From Thermoplasmata archaeon (lineage in GTDB: Archaea; Thermoplasmatota; Thermoplasmata; Thermoplasmatales; Thermoplasmataceae): a stretch of DNA of 43,095 nucleotides. Shown here in pieces: positions 16,867 through 24,892 of the stretch. Both the position numbers and the translations under genes were made by a program. The DNA lies in assembly GCA_021806295.1 (NCBI GenBank), contig JAJZXS010000028.1, forward strand, positions 1 to 43,095, read 5' to 3'. Numbering within the stretch: the stretch's first letter is position 1; each line of letters opens with the position of its first letter. The notes beneath the pieces are model-generated. The model was given only the letters and a program-made list of their open reading frames with translations. It had not been told where the DNA came from and did not search any database.

Positions 16867-17358
16867 AATGCCGGTATTATTATCAGTGTATTCTCTATAT
16901 TTTTCATAGGTTTTTATAGATTCGCCTATAATCAGGCCAAGGGTTACCGCAAGAAGTGCATCTACGGTAAATAATGCCAGGGTATTATCCGGGTATATAA
17001 ATTCAAGCCCAACTCTCAGCATGAATGCCACTGCCCAGAATATGGTAATGTATGGCGACCTCTTATAAAATATCATTCCATTTTTATCAAAGAACGTTAC
17101 CTGCTGCCCGTATACGATCCCCGGAACCGTACCGGCAAAAATCAATAAAAGTATAATTAGAATATATTCCATGTTCCCCTCAAATTCCGCCATGAAGAAT
17201 ATAAGAAGAAATGAATAAATAATGGGCGTTGTAAATAATCTGAATGTTTTAAACTGCCTTCCCTGGAGCCCGAATTTTAATCTCCGGTATATGACGCGGG
17301 CTAATATCAGTAAAATAACTATAAAAATGAACGCGTTGGAAGTGTTTACAGCTATCAC
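16861..17358 (-). CDS. CcdC/DUF1453-like membrane protein
   Basis: A 165-residue protein with about five hydrophobic segments (residues 8-24, 44-60, 64-82, 103-118, 127-145). The segment GMIFYKRSPYITIFWAVAF matches the YKRSP-x-x-x-x-W signature of the CcdC-like family. An N-terminal RLFTTPIIY corresponds to the usual R-P-x-hydrophobic strand. Function is unknown; the bacterial CcdC name comes from a cytochrome c biogenesis locus. The start is a GTG with a TATA-like element (TTTATATAT) about 25 nt upstream. It is divergent from the carotenoid-type gene, with 78 bp between. Confidence 0.65.
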   Translation of the reverse strand: MIAVNTSNAFIFIVILLILARVIYRRLKFGLQGRQFKTFRLFTTPIIYSFLLIFFMAEFEGNMEYILIILLLIFAGTVPGIVYGQQVTFFDKNGMIFYKRSPYITIFWAVAFMLRVGLEFIYPDNTLALFTVDALLAVTLGLIIGESIKTYEKYREYTDNNTGIL

Positions 17359-17436
17359 GGCAAGTTATAATTTCTGCATATATAAATATAATTTAGCAGG
17401 GGCAAACATATAGTAACCGAGAATAATCTATGATTA

Positions 17437-18174
17437 ATGAATCTGGAATGGAAGATTGCCTATGGATACGTAATATTCGGTTCCATCATGCTGGTAATAT
17501 ATCTTTTCACACATAATTATGAGCTTTCTGTTGCAGCTGAAATAGTTTTTATACCATTTTATTTTTTCCATTCAATAAGGCTCAAAGGCATAAAATATAC
17601 TGCCATTTTTTTCTCTGTATCATATTCCTTATCATTTATTATGGAAATTATCGGAGTTCATACAGGAATACCATTTGGAAAATATTCCTATTCCCACATT
17701 CTGGGTCCTGAGATTTTATCGGTTCCTGTTGCGGTGCCATTTCTATGGTCTTCCCTCCTCTACTTTTCCTCACTGGCTACCAGGGGGCGTATCCTGATTC
17801 CTGCACTCCTGCTCACAGCTCTAGACCTATCCTTTGATCCAAGATTTTCCATGCATCTCTGGCACTGGGCAATTCCCGGAATCTATTTCGGAGTTCCGGT
17901 GACAAATTTCATTGGATGGTTTATTACATCAGTTTTAATTTATTCTATACTTTATTTTTTGATAAAAAATGAAGATAGCACTGATATTAATGGATTAATA
18001 TTTTACGCCGTGCTCGGATTCTTTCAGTGCGTGGAAGATGTTGTTGTAGGCCTATACCTTCCTGCAATCATCTCCACCATAATTTTTGCCTCAATATTTA
18101 TTTCCGGGTACCTAACATGGTATAATAAAAACAATAAAACCCCATACTCTCTGAATTTTCCCGACAACAAATAG
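17437..18174 (+). CDS. Carotenoid biosynthesis membrane protein (CruF/DUF422 type)
   Basis: A 245-residue protein with about seven membrane helices. The core motif is visible: FIMEIIGVHTGIPFGKYSYSHILGP (split around residues 67-91), then VPVAVPFLWSSLLY, then ALDLSFDPRFSMHLWHW, with conserved acidic and His residues in the membrane. Known members are bacterioruberin-type or gamma-carotene 1',2'-hydratases acting on carotenoid end groups. Other carotenoid genes (crtB, crtI) are absent from the window, so the exact substrate is open. The ATG at 17437 lies about 27 nt after a weak CATATAGT box. Confidence 0.8.
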   Translation: MNLEWKIAYGYVIFGSIMLVIYLFTHNYELSVAAEIVFIPFYFFHSIRLKGIKYTAIFFSVSYSLSFIMEIIGVHTGIPFGKYSYSHILGPEILSVPVAVPFLWSSLLYFSSLATRGRILIPALLLTALDLSFDPRFSMHLWHWAIPGIYFGVPVTNFIGWFITSVLIYSILYFLIKNEDSTDINGLIFYAVLGFFQCVEDVVVGLYLPAIISTIIFASIFISGYLTWYNKNNKTPYSLNFPDNK

Positions 18175-18204
18175 TTATATAATAATATAATATAATGAAT
18201 TTGA

Positions 18205-18438
18205 ATGTTCAAGGTTAAACTTACCCTGAAAAAAGCAGAGTATTTGAAATATCTGGAGGCAATAAAGCCGGAGGTTACTGAAACCTTTGGAAGATCCACG
18301 GTTAGCCTGGAAGAGGATGACCTGAATATCTATATAATTATAGAAGCACCCGATCCCTCATCATTGAGGGCCAGTATCTCTTCAATTACCAGGGTATTGA
18401 ACGTAACAAAAAAAATAATGGAGGAAAATGTATGGTAG
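18205..18438 (+). CDS. pcc1: KEOPS complex Pcc1-like subunit
   Basis: A 77-residue protein with a beta-alpha-beta-beta-alpha pattern and the Pcc1 signature ATIEAPD-like in IIIEAPDPSSLRASISSITR. Pcc1 dimers form the core of KEOPS, which makes t6A37 in ANN-decoding tRNAs; both tRNAs in this window (Ile GAU, Arg UCU) carry A37 and would be targets. The stop codon overlaps the start of the prefoldin beta gene by 7 nt. This Pcc1-prefoldin pairing is common in archaea and supports both assignments. AT-rich TATA-like sequence lies at 18178-18197. Confidence 0.85.
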   Translation: MFKVKLTLKKAEYLKYLEAIKPEVTETFGRSTVSLEEDDLNIYIIIEAPDPSSLRASISSITRVLNVTKKIMEENVW

Positions 18439-18815
18439 AACCTAATTTAAATGCGTATTTGCAGAACCAGATAAAGCAGGCACAGGATATGCAGGCACAG
18501 ATAGAGCAGATAGCCAGCCAGAGATACCAGCTGGACATGAAGGTAAAAGAACTTGAAAAAACATTGAAGGAACTCAACGGCATAGGAAAGGATGTGCCTG
18601 TATACAAGAACGTTGGTCCTGTTATTTACAAGATTGATGATAAGGAAAAATTGGTCTCTGACCTGGATGAGCAGCGCGAGCTTAGCCAGATGAGATTAAA
18701 AACACTGGAGAACCAGCAGAAGTCACTTGAAGAGAAATACAAGGAACTGGAACAGACAATACAGAAAAGATATGAAGAATCAACCAGATCACAGAATAAT
18801 CAGGGAATAAATTAA
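18432..18815 (+). CDS. pfdB: Prefoldin subunit beta
   Basis: A 127-residue protein with two coiled-coil arms (about 8-55 and 78-120) flanking a beta-hairpin region (KDVPVYKNVGPVIYKIDDKEKLV), the layout of prefoldin beta. The segment VYKNVGPVIYK is the family's most conserved block. Four beta and two alpha subunits form a hexamer that delivers unfolded proteins to the thermosome. Translation starts inside the pcc1 gene (ATG overlaps its last codons), so the two are probably coupled. It ends 4 bp from the convergent ribL gene. Confidence 0.93.
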   Translation: MVEPNLNAYLQNQIKQAQDMQAQIEQIASQRYQLDMKVKELEKTLKELNGIGKDVPVYKNVGPVIYKIDDKEKLVSDLDEQRELSQMRLKTLENQQKSLEEKYKELEQTIQKRYEESTRSQNNQGIN

Positions 18816-18819
18816 TTTC

Positions 18820-19239
18820 TCACATAGTTTCTAAAATTTTCTTTCTTATCTTTGATGAACTGTTGATTATGCCTTTATATGGGGATACCCTTTTTACCTT
18901 TGTGTTAAGTCCCATTTTCCTGCATTCATTTTCTATATAGGAATCATCGAATTTCTGATCATAGCCAAGTGTAATTATATCAGGTTTCTGCTCGGCAACC
19001 GTCTGGAATATGTTGTCATTGCTATGGCCTACAACAGCTTCATCAACAACCCTGAGCTCAGACACCATCTGCGCCCGCTCCCTTTCATTGAAAACAAGGT
19101 CTTTGCCATGCTTCTGGGCGTAATAATCCGATGCTATAATAACCACGAGATAGTCGCCAAATGATTTTGATTCCTTTAAATAATGTATATGACCCAAATG
19201 CAAAATATCAAAAACTCCGGATGCCATCACCTTTATCAT
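18820..19239 (-). CDS. ribL: FAD synthetase, archaeal RibL type (cytidylyltransferase family)
   Basis: A 139-residue nucleotidyltransferase starting at MIKVMASGVFDILHLGHIHYL. The longer frame to 19305 adds 22 unrelated residues, so the ATG at 19239 is preferred. The HxGH motif is HLGH, and ERAQMVSELRVVDEAVVGH is the usual second block. The C-terminal INSSSKIRKKI corresponds to the ISSTxIR nucleotide-binding motif. The archaeal RibL adenylates FMN to FAD. The closely related glycerol-3-phosphate cytidylyltransferase family cannot be strictly excluded, but the length and HIHYL sequence favour RibL. FAD is needed by the GlpA-like enzyme in this window. Confidence 0.85.
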   Translation of the reverse strand: MIKVMASGVFDILHLGHIHYLKESKSFGDYLVVIIASDYYAQKHGKDLVFNERERAQMVSELRVVDEAVVGHSNDNIFQTVAEQKPDIITLGYDQKFDDSYIENECRKMGLNTKVKRVSPYKGIINSSSKIRKKILETM

Positions 19240-19335
19240 TGATAAGTTAAATACTTTGACTTTTATAAATAATTCGATAGTTAATACTGATATTAACCAA
19301 TGCATGATTTATATTTTTTATAAATTTAGTTATTG

Positions 19336-20832
19336 TTAAGCATCTATGCATTCAGAAACCAAATATTTTTCAATAAATTCTCTTGCCCTGCCGGTAAAGT
19401 CATCCTTTATCACATCTATGTATTCGCAGTCTAAATATTCGTTGCTTTCTATCTCTTTCACAGCCTCTTCATAACTTGAATATACGCCCTTTGCCACTGA
19501 TTTCAACAGTGAAAATACATCATTAAAATCATCCGCGTGATCAAAATCCAGAAACTTATAAACCATGGTCTTCTCTGAATTTTCAACAAGCTGGCAGAAT
19601 AATAATATTATATTATACTCCTCTCCAGAATCTACCACAATTTTTGCATATTTCATAGATTTTTCATAGTCCTTGCCGTACAGATAAGACCTAAAATACT
19701 GGTAATTCTTTTCAGTATCATCACCAGATTTATATGAATCGAGGTATGTCAGTGCAATATCTGGCCTTCCTGTATTGTTTAACTGTGTGGCACACAGTAA
19801 CTTTGCGTCTTCGCTTTTATATTCATTGAATAATTTCTCTGCGGCCTTAAGTGCGTTATCATAATCTTCAAGGGAACTGTAAGCAAGGTATAACAGCATG
19901 ATGATTCCCTCATCTTCCTTCCCGAATTTCTTTATTTCTTCTACCAGAAATTCATATTCATGGTTTTTCATAAGAAAATTGAACCATAGTTTATAAGCAT
20001 CAATATCACCGTTCCTGAGTATTTTATTATAAACGCTGTAGGCTTCCTCCTCTTTTCCCTCAGAAATTAAAATATCTGCCAGCAAATCGTAAAATTGGAT
20101 GGCCTCCGGATAAAGTTCAATAAAACGCCTGTGTATTTTCTCCCCCGCTTCACTCAATCCAGCCAGCTTCAGGAAATCATTCAGTGCATATAAGTATCTA
20201 AACTCTGCAGTATTTGCAAATGCCTGTGTGGTGGTTTCTATGTATTTATCTGGTTCATCCTCGAACATGTATATTGATAGCATCGTATTATAAGCATCCT
20301 CATTCTCATTATCATACTTTATGGCCAGCTTTGCCTCTGACAGTGCTTTCATTTCCTGATCTTCGTAAAGATAAATTTCAGCAAGTTCGGAATGGGCCTC
20401 CGAATCTGTTATATTTGTTTTTAAATATCTTTCAAAAAGAGCCTTTGCCTCATCAAAACGCTGGAGTCTTTTCAGTGAAATAGCCTTTATAAAGTAAGAT
20501 TCATCACCATCTGTGCCAATCTTTATTGCCATGTCAGCATATTTTATGCTGTTTTCATAATCGCCTACTGAATAATAGCAGAAACTCTTCTGAGAATAAA
20601 TTTCGGGATTGTTTCTGTATCTACCCTCCAGAACATCAAGTTCCCTCAATGCCTCCTCATAATTGGCCATTTCAATAAGAACCTCAATTTTGTGGAGTAA
20701 ATAGTTTCCATTTAACGGTTTCATGTTGATTGCCATATTTATATATTGCAATGATTTTTCATAATCTCCAGATTCTAAGCTTTTCAATGAAAGTTCAAAA
20801 TACTCCTCATCATTTTTTTTGATTCCAAACAT
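19336..20832 (-). CDS. Tetratricopeptide-repeat protein
   Basis: A 498-residue soluble protein built almost wholly from TPR-like helical pairs. Clear units include SLESGDYEKSLQYINMAINM (about 17-36), YYSVGDYENSIKYADMAIKI and RLQRFDEAKALFERYLKTNI, and further, weaker repeats reach about residue 390. There is no signal peptide or catalytic domain. The C-terminal 80 residues are less repetitive and acidic. TPR proteins act as scaffolds; the partner is unknown. The gene is divergent from a PP-loop amidotransferase-like gene across 137 bp, with a TATA-like TATTTATAAAT about 23 nt before its ATG. Confidence 0.85.
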   Translation of the reverse strand: MFGIKKNDEEYFELSLKSLESGDYEKSLQYINMAINMKPLNGNYLLHKIEVLIEMANYEEALRELDVLEGRYRNNPEIYSQKSFCYYSVGDYENSIKYADMAIKIGTDGDESYFIKAISLKRLQRFDEAKALFERYLKTNITDSEAHSELAEIYLYEDQEMKALSEAKLAIKYDNENEDAYNTMLSIYMFEDEPDKYIETTTQAFANTAEFRYLYALNDFLKLAGLSEAGEKIHRRFIELYPEAIQFYDLLADILISEGKEEEAYSVYNKILRNGDIDAYKLWFNFLMKNHEYEFLVEEIKKFGKEDEGIIMLLYLAYSSLEDYDNALKAAEKLFNEYKSEDAKLLCATQLNNTGRPDIALTYLDSYKSGDDTEKNYQYFRSYLYGKDYEKSMKYAKIVVDSGEEYNIILLFCQLVENSEKTMVYKFLDFDHADDFNDVFSLLKSVAKGVYSSYEEAVKEIESNEYLDCEYIDVIKDDFTGRAREFIEKYLVSECIDA

Positions 20833-20939
20833 GTGCGTATATTTTACGGATTTATAAATAACATTGGAATTTTTGTATGGTAACCATTACCGTGTGTCCG
20901 GGAGTTTTTCCTGGAGTTGCCAGTGGCTATAACCTTAAG

Positions 20940-20947
20940 TTTAAATA
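20940..20947 (+). promoter_or_regulatory. TATA box of the asparagine-synthase-like gene
   Basis: TTTAAATA lies 23-30 nt upstream of the ATG at 20970, giving a leaderless transcript. Confidence 0.55.
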
Positions 20948-20969
20948 ATCAATAAGAATAATAAAACAT

Positions 20970-21698
20970 ATGCAGAATATAGTTGAAGATGTTTACGAAG
21001 AGCTAAAGGCTGCAGTTGAGAAAACTGCAAACCTGCCGTGCGCCATTGCGTATTCAGGAGGTTTAGACAGCTCTCTTCTTCTTGGGCTTTCAGGTTACAA
21101 ATACATACCATATACACTGGGATTTTCAGATTCAAGGGACATAGAAAACGCCGATGAGGCATCAATGATTCTGAATATTCACGTAAAGAAAATAATGTTG
21201 GATGATATTGACATCCAGGGTTATGCGGCACAGTTGAAGGAAATAGACCCAAAAATTACAAGGATGGAACTGGGATATGAGCTTGTCCTTTTTATACTCA
21301 TGGATTTCATACCTGAGAAATATGTTGTAACAGGGCAGGGAGCCGATGAAATATTCTATGGATACCGTAGATTTATAGATAATCCCCGCCTGAAAAATGA
21401 CACATACCTGAACAGGCTGTTCAACGTAACTATTCCACGGGAGAAGAAAATGGCAGAATATTATGGAAAGGAACTAATAACGCCATACCTTTCTTCTGGC
21501 ATTCTCAGAATGAGGCACAATATAACCAGGGATGACAATATAAATGATACGAGGAACAAGATAATTCTCCGTGAAATAGCAAAGAAAATTAATATGCCGG
21601 ATGAAATATATTCCCGTAACAAAACAGCAGCCCAGTACGGGTCAGGCATTAATAAGTTTCTTTTAAGGCAGGATGATAAAATATTTAGAAATGAATAA
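20970..21698 (+). CDS. Asparagine synthase C-domain-like PP-loop protein without glutaminase
   Basis: A 242-residue protein equal to only the synthetase half of AsnB. It has the PP-loop YSGGLDSS (28-35) and the C-terminal block TGQGADEIFYGYRRF (121-135), which in AsnB contacts AMP and aspartate; RNKTAAQYGSGIN near the end matches the terminal R-x-K-x-x-x-Q-x-G-S-G of the family. The N-terminal Cys-dependent glutaminase domain is absent and no room exists for it upstream. It may use free ammonia or another nitrogen donor, or adenylate a different substrate. mtnP follows 44 bp downstream on the same strand. Confidence 0.75.
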   Translation: MQNIVEDVYEELKAAVEKTANLPCAIAYSGGLDSSLLLGLSGYKYIPYTLGFSDSRDIENADEASMILNIHVKKIMLDDIDIQGYAAQLKEIDPKITRMELGYELVLFILMDFIPEKYVVTGQGADEIFYGYRRFIDNPRLKNDTYLNRLFNVTIPREKKMAEYYGKELITPYLSSGILRMRHNITRDDNINDTRNKIILREIAKKINMPDEIYSRNKTAAQYGSGINKFLLRQDDKIFRNE

Positions 21699-21742
21699 AT
21701 ATTATTGTGAGATATAGTAACATACAATTAATGGGATAAACA

Positions 21743-22516
21743 ATGACATACATAGGAATAATAGGAGGCAGTGGCCTTTACAGTATAATGGAAAGCAAGA
21801 AAACAATTGATGTTGAGACACCATATGGAAATCCATCTGCTCCCGTTGAAATCGGGGAGATAAATGGTGTTGAAGTTGCATTTTTGCCCAGGCACGGGAA
21901 GAAACACACTTTTCCACCCCACATGGTAAATTATAAGGCAAATATATATGCAATGCATAAACTCGGGGTTGAGCGTATTATAGGTCTGAACGCTGTTGGA
22001 TCTCTAAAGGAGGAATATCATCCCGGGGATATAGTCATACCTGATCAGTTTATAGATTTTACAAAACGCAGGGAATTAACTTATTACAATGGTCCCGATG
22101 TTTATCACATATCAATGGCGGACCCATTCTGCAGCGATATCAGTGCAAAAGCCTATGAAACCGGCAAAAAATTATCTTACCCGGTTCACAGAAGCGGTTC
22201 TTATCTATGTATAGAGGGACCCAGATTTTCAACAAGGTCTGAATCTAAAATGTTTAAAAATTTTGCGGATATAATAGGAATGACACTGGTCCCGGAAATA
22301 AATCTGGCAGCTGAATTGTCCATGTGTTATGGCATGCTTGCAACAGTTACAGATTATGATGCATGGAAGGATGAGGCAGTGGAAGCCTCAGATGTAATGC
22401 AGATTATGAAGGAAAGCGAAGAAAAAGTATCTAAAATGTTATATAATTTAGTTCCACAAATTAACGGTCAAAGGAATTGCAAATGTTCTTTGAGATTAGA
22501 AAATGCAAAAGCGTGA
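21743..22516 (+). CDS. mtnP: S-methyl-5'-thioadenosine phosphorylase
   Basis: A 257-residue member of the PNP/MTAP family cleaving methylthioadenosine to adenine and methylthioribose 1-phosphate. Motifs: GIIGGSGLY at the N-terminus (phosphate-binding), [21 protein letters not shown], the GLNAVGSL block, [13 protein letters not shown], and DYDAW, where the Asp contacts the purine base. The C-terminus carries a Cys-x-Cys (NCKC), as in thermophilic archaeal MTAPs where it helps stability. It lies 6 bp upstream of the beta-CASP nuclease gene, probably one operon. Purine nucleoside phosphorylase activity on other nucleosides is possible. Confidence 0.93.
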   Translation: MTYIGIIGGSGLYSIMESKKTIDVETPYGNPSAPVEIGEINGVEVAFLPRHGKKHTFPPHMVNYKANIYAMHKLGVERIIGLNAVGSLKEEYHPGDIVIPDQFIDFTKRRELTYYNGPDVYHISMADPFCSDISAKAYETGKKLSYPVHRSGSYLCIEGPRFSTRSESKMFKNFADIIGMTLVPEINLAAELSMCYGMLATVTDYDAWKDEAVEASDVMQIMKESEEKVSKMLYNLVPQINGQRNCKCSLRLENAKA

Positions 22517-22522
22517 TATAAA

Positions 22523-23752
22523 ATGAAAATAAAATTTCTCGGCGGAGCCGAAGAAGTCGGAAGACTAGCAATAAAGATAGAGGATAAGCAGAGCAAGATA
22601 ATGATAGATTACGGTATAGAGCCTGAAAAGCCACCGGAATATCCAATGCCACCTGAAAAGGTGAACGATATATTCCTGACACATGCGCATCTGGACCATA
22701 CAGGTGCACTTCCAGTGTATTACCATAGCTACGAGGCAAATTTCCATGCTACGGCAATGACTGCGAACAGCATCAAGCCAATACTTATGGATTCACTGAA
22801 AATCATGAGGCTGGAGAACTATACAAAGATGTTCAATGAGGAGGATGTTGACAATCTCTTCAAGTCCATGGTCACTGCAAAGTATGAGCAGCCATTCCAG
22901 GTGGACAACCTTACGGCTATTGCACACAGTGCAGGGCACATTCCAGGATCATCAATGTGGTGGTTCCAGGATTCAAAGTCATTCATGATTACCGGAGACC
23001 TTTATACAAGGGATACAAATCTCTTATACGGGGCAAAACCTGTGAAAACAGATATACTGATCATGGAAAGCACGTATGCCGGGAGGGATCATGAAGACCG
23101 TGATGAGGTTATACAGAGGCTCAAGGACAGCATAAGGGAAACCATTGAAAACGGCGGAAGGGTAATTTTGCCCACATTTGCCATAGGGAGAACCCAGGAA
23201 ATGATCATGACTCTCAGGGATATGGATTACAGAATATATGTTGACGGAATGGGAAACCGGATATCTGGTATATACATGGATACGCCCGGATTCCTCAAGG
23301 ATCCAAAGCTATTCAGAAAATCCATGGGTCGTGTAATACAGGTAAGGAACAACAGAATGAGAAAGGAGGCAATAGAGGAAGCTGATATAATCATAACAAC
23401 ATCTGGAATGCTTGATGGCGGGCCGGTGCTGGGATATATAGACGCCTTTGCTGAAGATCCTAAATCTGCAATATTCCTAACAGGATACCAGGTTGATGGC
23501 ACAAATGGAAGGAGCCTTATTGAAAACGGAACAATACAGATTGCTGGAGCAACAATAAAACCGGCAATGAAGGTTGATTTCTTTGATCTTTCCGCACATG
23601 CAGGGCATTCCGACCTTGTAAAATTCATAAAGGGGGTCGATCCTGAAACCGTTGTATTATGCCATGGTGACCAGAGGGAAAAACTTCAGGAATCATTGCC
23701 GGAATACAAATTCATACTTCCATTCAACGGGCATGAATTTGAGGTCCAGTAG
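22523..23752 (+). CDS. Beta-CASP metallo-beta-lactamase ribonuclease (aCPSF2 type)
   Basis: A 409-residue nuclease. The metallo-beta-lactamase motif is THAHLDHTG (HAHLDH 54-59), with HSAGHIPGSS (His139) and ITGDLYTRD (Asp159) completing the zinc site. The beta-CASP insert runs from about residue 180, with ESTYAGRDH and LPTFAIGRTQE; LSAHAGHSD and VVLCHGDQ supply the late His ligands. There are no N-terminal KH domains, which separates it from the aCPSF1 termination factor and places it with aCPSF2, an archaeal endo/exoribonuclease of RNA processing and decay. It is co-directional with mtnP and ends 1 bp from the convergent DnaJ-domain gene. Confidence 0.9.
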   Translation: MKIKFLGGAEEVGRLAIKIEDKQSKIMIDYGIEPEKPPEYPMPPEKVNDIFLTHAHLDHTGALPVYYHSYEANFHATAMTANSIKPILMDSLKIMRLENYTKMFNEEDVDNLFKSMVTAKYEQPFQVDNLTAIAHSAGHIPGSSMWWFQDSKSFMITGDLYTRDTNLLYGAKPVKTDILIMESTYAGRDHEDRDEVIQRLKDSIRETIENGGRVILPTFAIGRTQEMIMTLRDMDYRIYVDGMGNRISGIYMDTPGFLKDPKLFRKSMGRVIQVRNNRMRKEAIEEADIIITTSGMLDGGPVLGYIDAFAEDPKSAIFLTGYQVDGTNGRSLIENGTIQIAGATIKPAMKVDFFDLSAHAGHSDLVKFIKGVDPETVVLCHGDQREKLQESLPEYKFILPFNGHEFEVQ

Positions 23753-23753
23753 A

Positions 23754-24464
23754 TTATCTATAATATTTTTTATATAATTTTTCATAGGCATAATTTATAT
23801 TTTTCATTTTTTCTGAATATTCCTCCTCATTTTCAGGGGTTGTAAGATCAGGATGGTATAACTTTGCCATTCTCCTGTATGCGTTTTTTATCAATTCCGG
23901 ATTATCTGTAGGGCCAATCTCCAGGATACTGAACAGGTCTTCATCATTACTCTGTTCTTCTACGGTTTTTGATTCCCTGTAATTCTCGCTGTCAATATAT
24001 TCATAGAATACATAACCTTCCCTTATGGCCATTCCATATTTTATAGCTGCATTTACCAGTGTTTCCTGCACTGCTTTCGCGGTTTTTCTCTTTAACCCCG
24101 GGTCAATGAATATGTGTGCAAATGATTTGTGCCCTTCCCTGTTATGGTAATAACACAGTATTATGCCGTTATTTATTGAATTTCCAACCCTGAATGACCA
24201 TCTGGTATCGCCGAACCTGTCGAAAACGTTCTGCCTGTAAAGGACCTTTCGCTGCAGCAGATTTCCGTTTACCGATATTTTAACAGTCTTTTTGCCACTG
24301 TTTACTATGGAATCATCTGAAATCCAGTACAGGAATATATACTGATAGACCTTCTTGCCCTGAAACCCGTACAGGTCGTTATCGAAAGAAAGCGTTCCGT
24401 TGATTTTTTCAATTTTTTCCGGTTTACCGAATTCAGAAAATGGTATATCATCTGGTACAGCCAT
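23754..24464 (-). CDS. Protein with C-terminal J domain
   Basis: A 236-residue protein. Residues 175-236 are a J domain (DLFSILEIGPTDNPELIKNA, RRMAKLYHPDLTTPENEE) with the HPD tripeptide at about 204-206, required to stimulate DnaK/Hsp70 ATPase. The N-terminal 165 residues are not recognised: several beta strands, then KSFAHIFIDPGLKRKTAKAVQETLVNAA, with no zinc-finger or Gly/Phe region. Canonical DnaJ has its J domain at the N-terminus, so this is a class III-type co-chaperone with an unknown client-binding part. There is no membrane segment. It is convergent with the nuclease gene and divergent from tRNA-Arg. Confidence 0.8.
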   Translation of the reverse strand: MAVPDDIPFSEFGKPEKIEKINGTLSFDNDLYGFQGKKVYQYIFLYWISDDSIVNSGKKTVKISVNGNLLQRKVLYRQNVFDRFGDTRWSFRVGNSINNGIILCYYHNREGHKSFAHIFIDPGLKRKTAKAVQETLVNAAIKYGMAIREGYVFYEYIDSENYRESKTVEEQSNDEDLFSILEIGPTDNPELIKNAYRRMAKLYHPDLTTPENEEEYSEKMKNINYAYEKLYKKYYR

Positions 24465-24501
24465 GGTAACCTGTCATTTGAATAAAGTATAAAAATCTGC
24501 A

Positions 24502-24515
24502 CCACCGGAGCCCGT
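24502..24515 (+). repeat. Near-copy of the tRNA-Arg 3' end
   Basis: CCACCGGAGCCCGT at this position differs by one inserted G from CCACCGAGCCCGT at 24618-24630, the last bases of tRNA-Arg plus one flanking base. It lies about 40 bp upstream of the tRNA. It could be the remnant of a duplicated tRNA or attachment site, or chance. Confidence 0.35.
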
Positions 24516-24526
24516 CATAGAAATAC

Positions 24527-24536
24527 TTATATTATA
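24527..24536 (+). promoter_or_regulatory. TATA box of tRNA-Arg
   Basis: TTATATTATA is centred about 24 nt upstream of the first tRNA base, as expected for an archaeal tRNA promoter. Confidence 0.55.
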
Positions 24537-24554
24537 TCCTAAAATATTGGAAGC

Positions 24555-24629
24555 GGGCTCGTGGCCTAGTATGGATAAGGCACCGTCCTTCTAAGTCGGT
24601 GATCGTGGGTCCAAATCCCACCGAGCCCG
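24555..24629 (+). tRNA. tRNA-Arg (anticodon TCT), with unusual bases
   Basis: The cloverleaf has acceptor GGGCTCG/CGAGCCC with discriminator G, D arm GCC/GGC, anticodon loop CTTCTAA (anticodon TCT, A37), and T stem GTGGG/CCCAC. Two features are odd. The anticodon stem CCGTC/GTCGG has a U-U opposition at 30-40 where A-U would be expected. The T loop reads TCCAAAT, so position 55, almost always U (pseudouridine), is C. The gene has a good TATA box. It may be a functional variant, a decaying duplicate, or carry sequencing errors. Confidence 0.85.
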
Positions 24630-24892
24630 TATTTGCTGAAATTAAATTGAGATTGAAACGGGCCTGTTTTTATTGTTTTGAACCAAAATAACAGATAATA
24701 ATTGATATACTAACAGTTTATCATTACTATATTCGCCATATTTCTAATTTCAGACCGATTATGAATATCCACATTTTTGATCATGTAATATGCAGATAAA
24801 AATAATAAGAAGATATGTACCTATATTTTATTCTAAGGGTAGATATGGAAACTTTTGTACAGTCCAGGATACAGAAACACCATGATCATGCC

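Noticed and set aside
20879-20893. GGTAACCATTACC dyad in the divergent TPR/asparagine-synthase-like intergenic region
   Set aside because: The arms are only 5 bp and the position is about 80 bp from either start, too weak to call an operator.
24648-24660. GAGATTGAAACG resembles the 3' end of many archaeal CRISPR repeats
   Set aside because: It occurs once, with no second copy at spacer distance in either direction.
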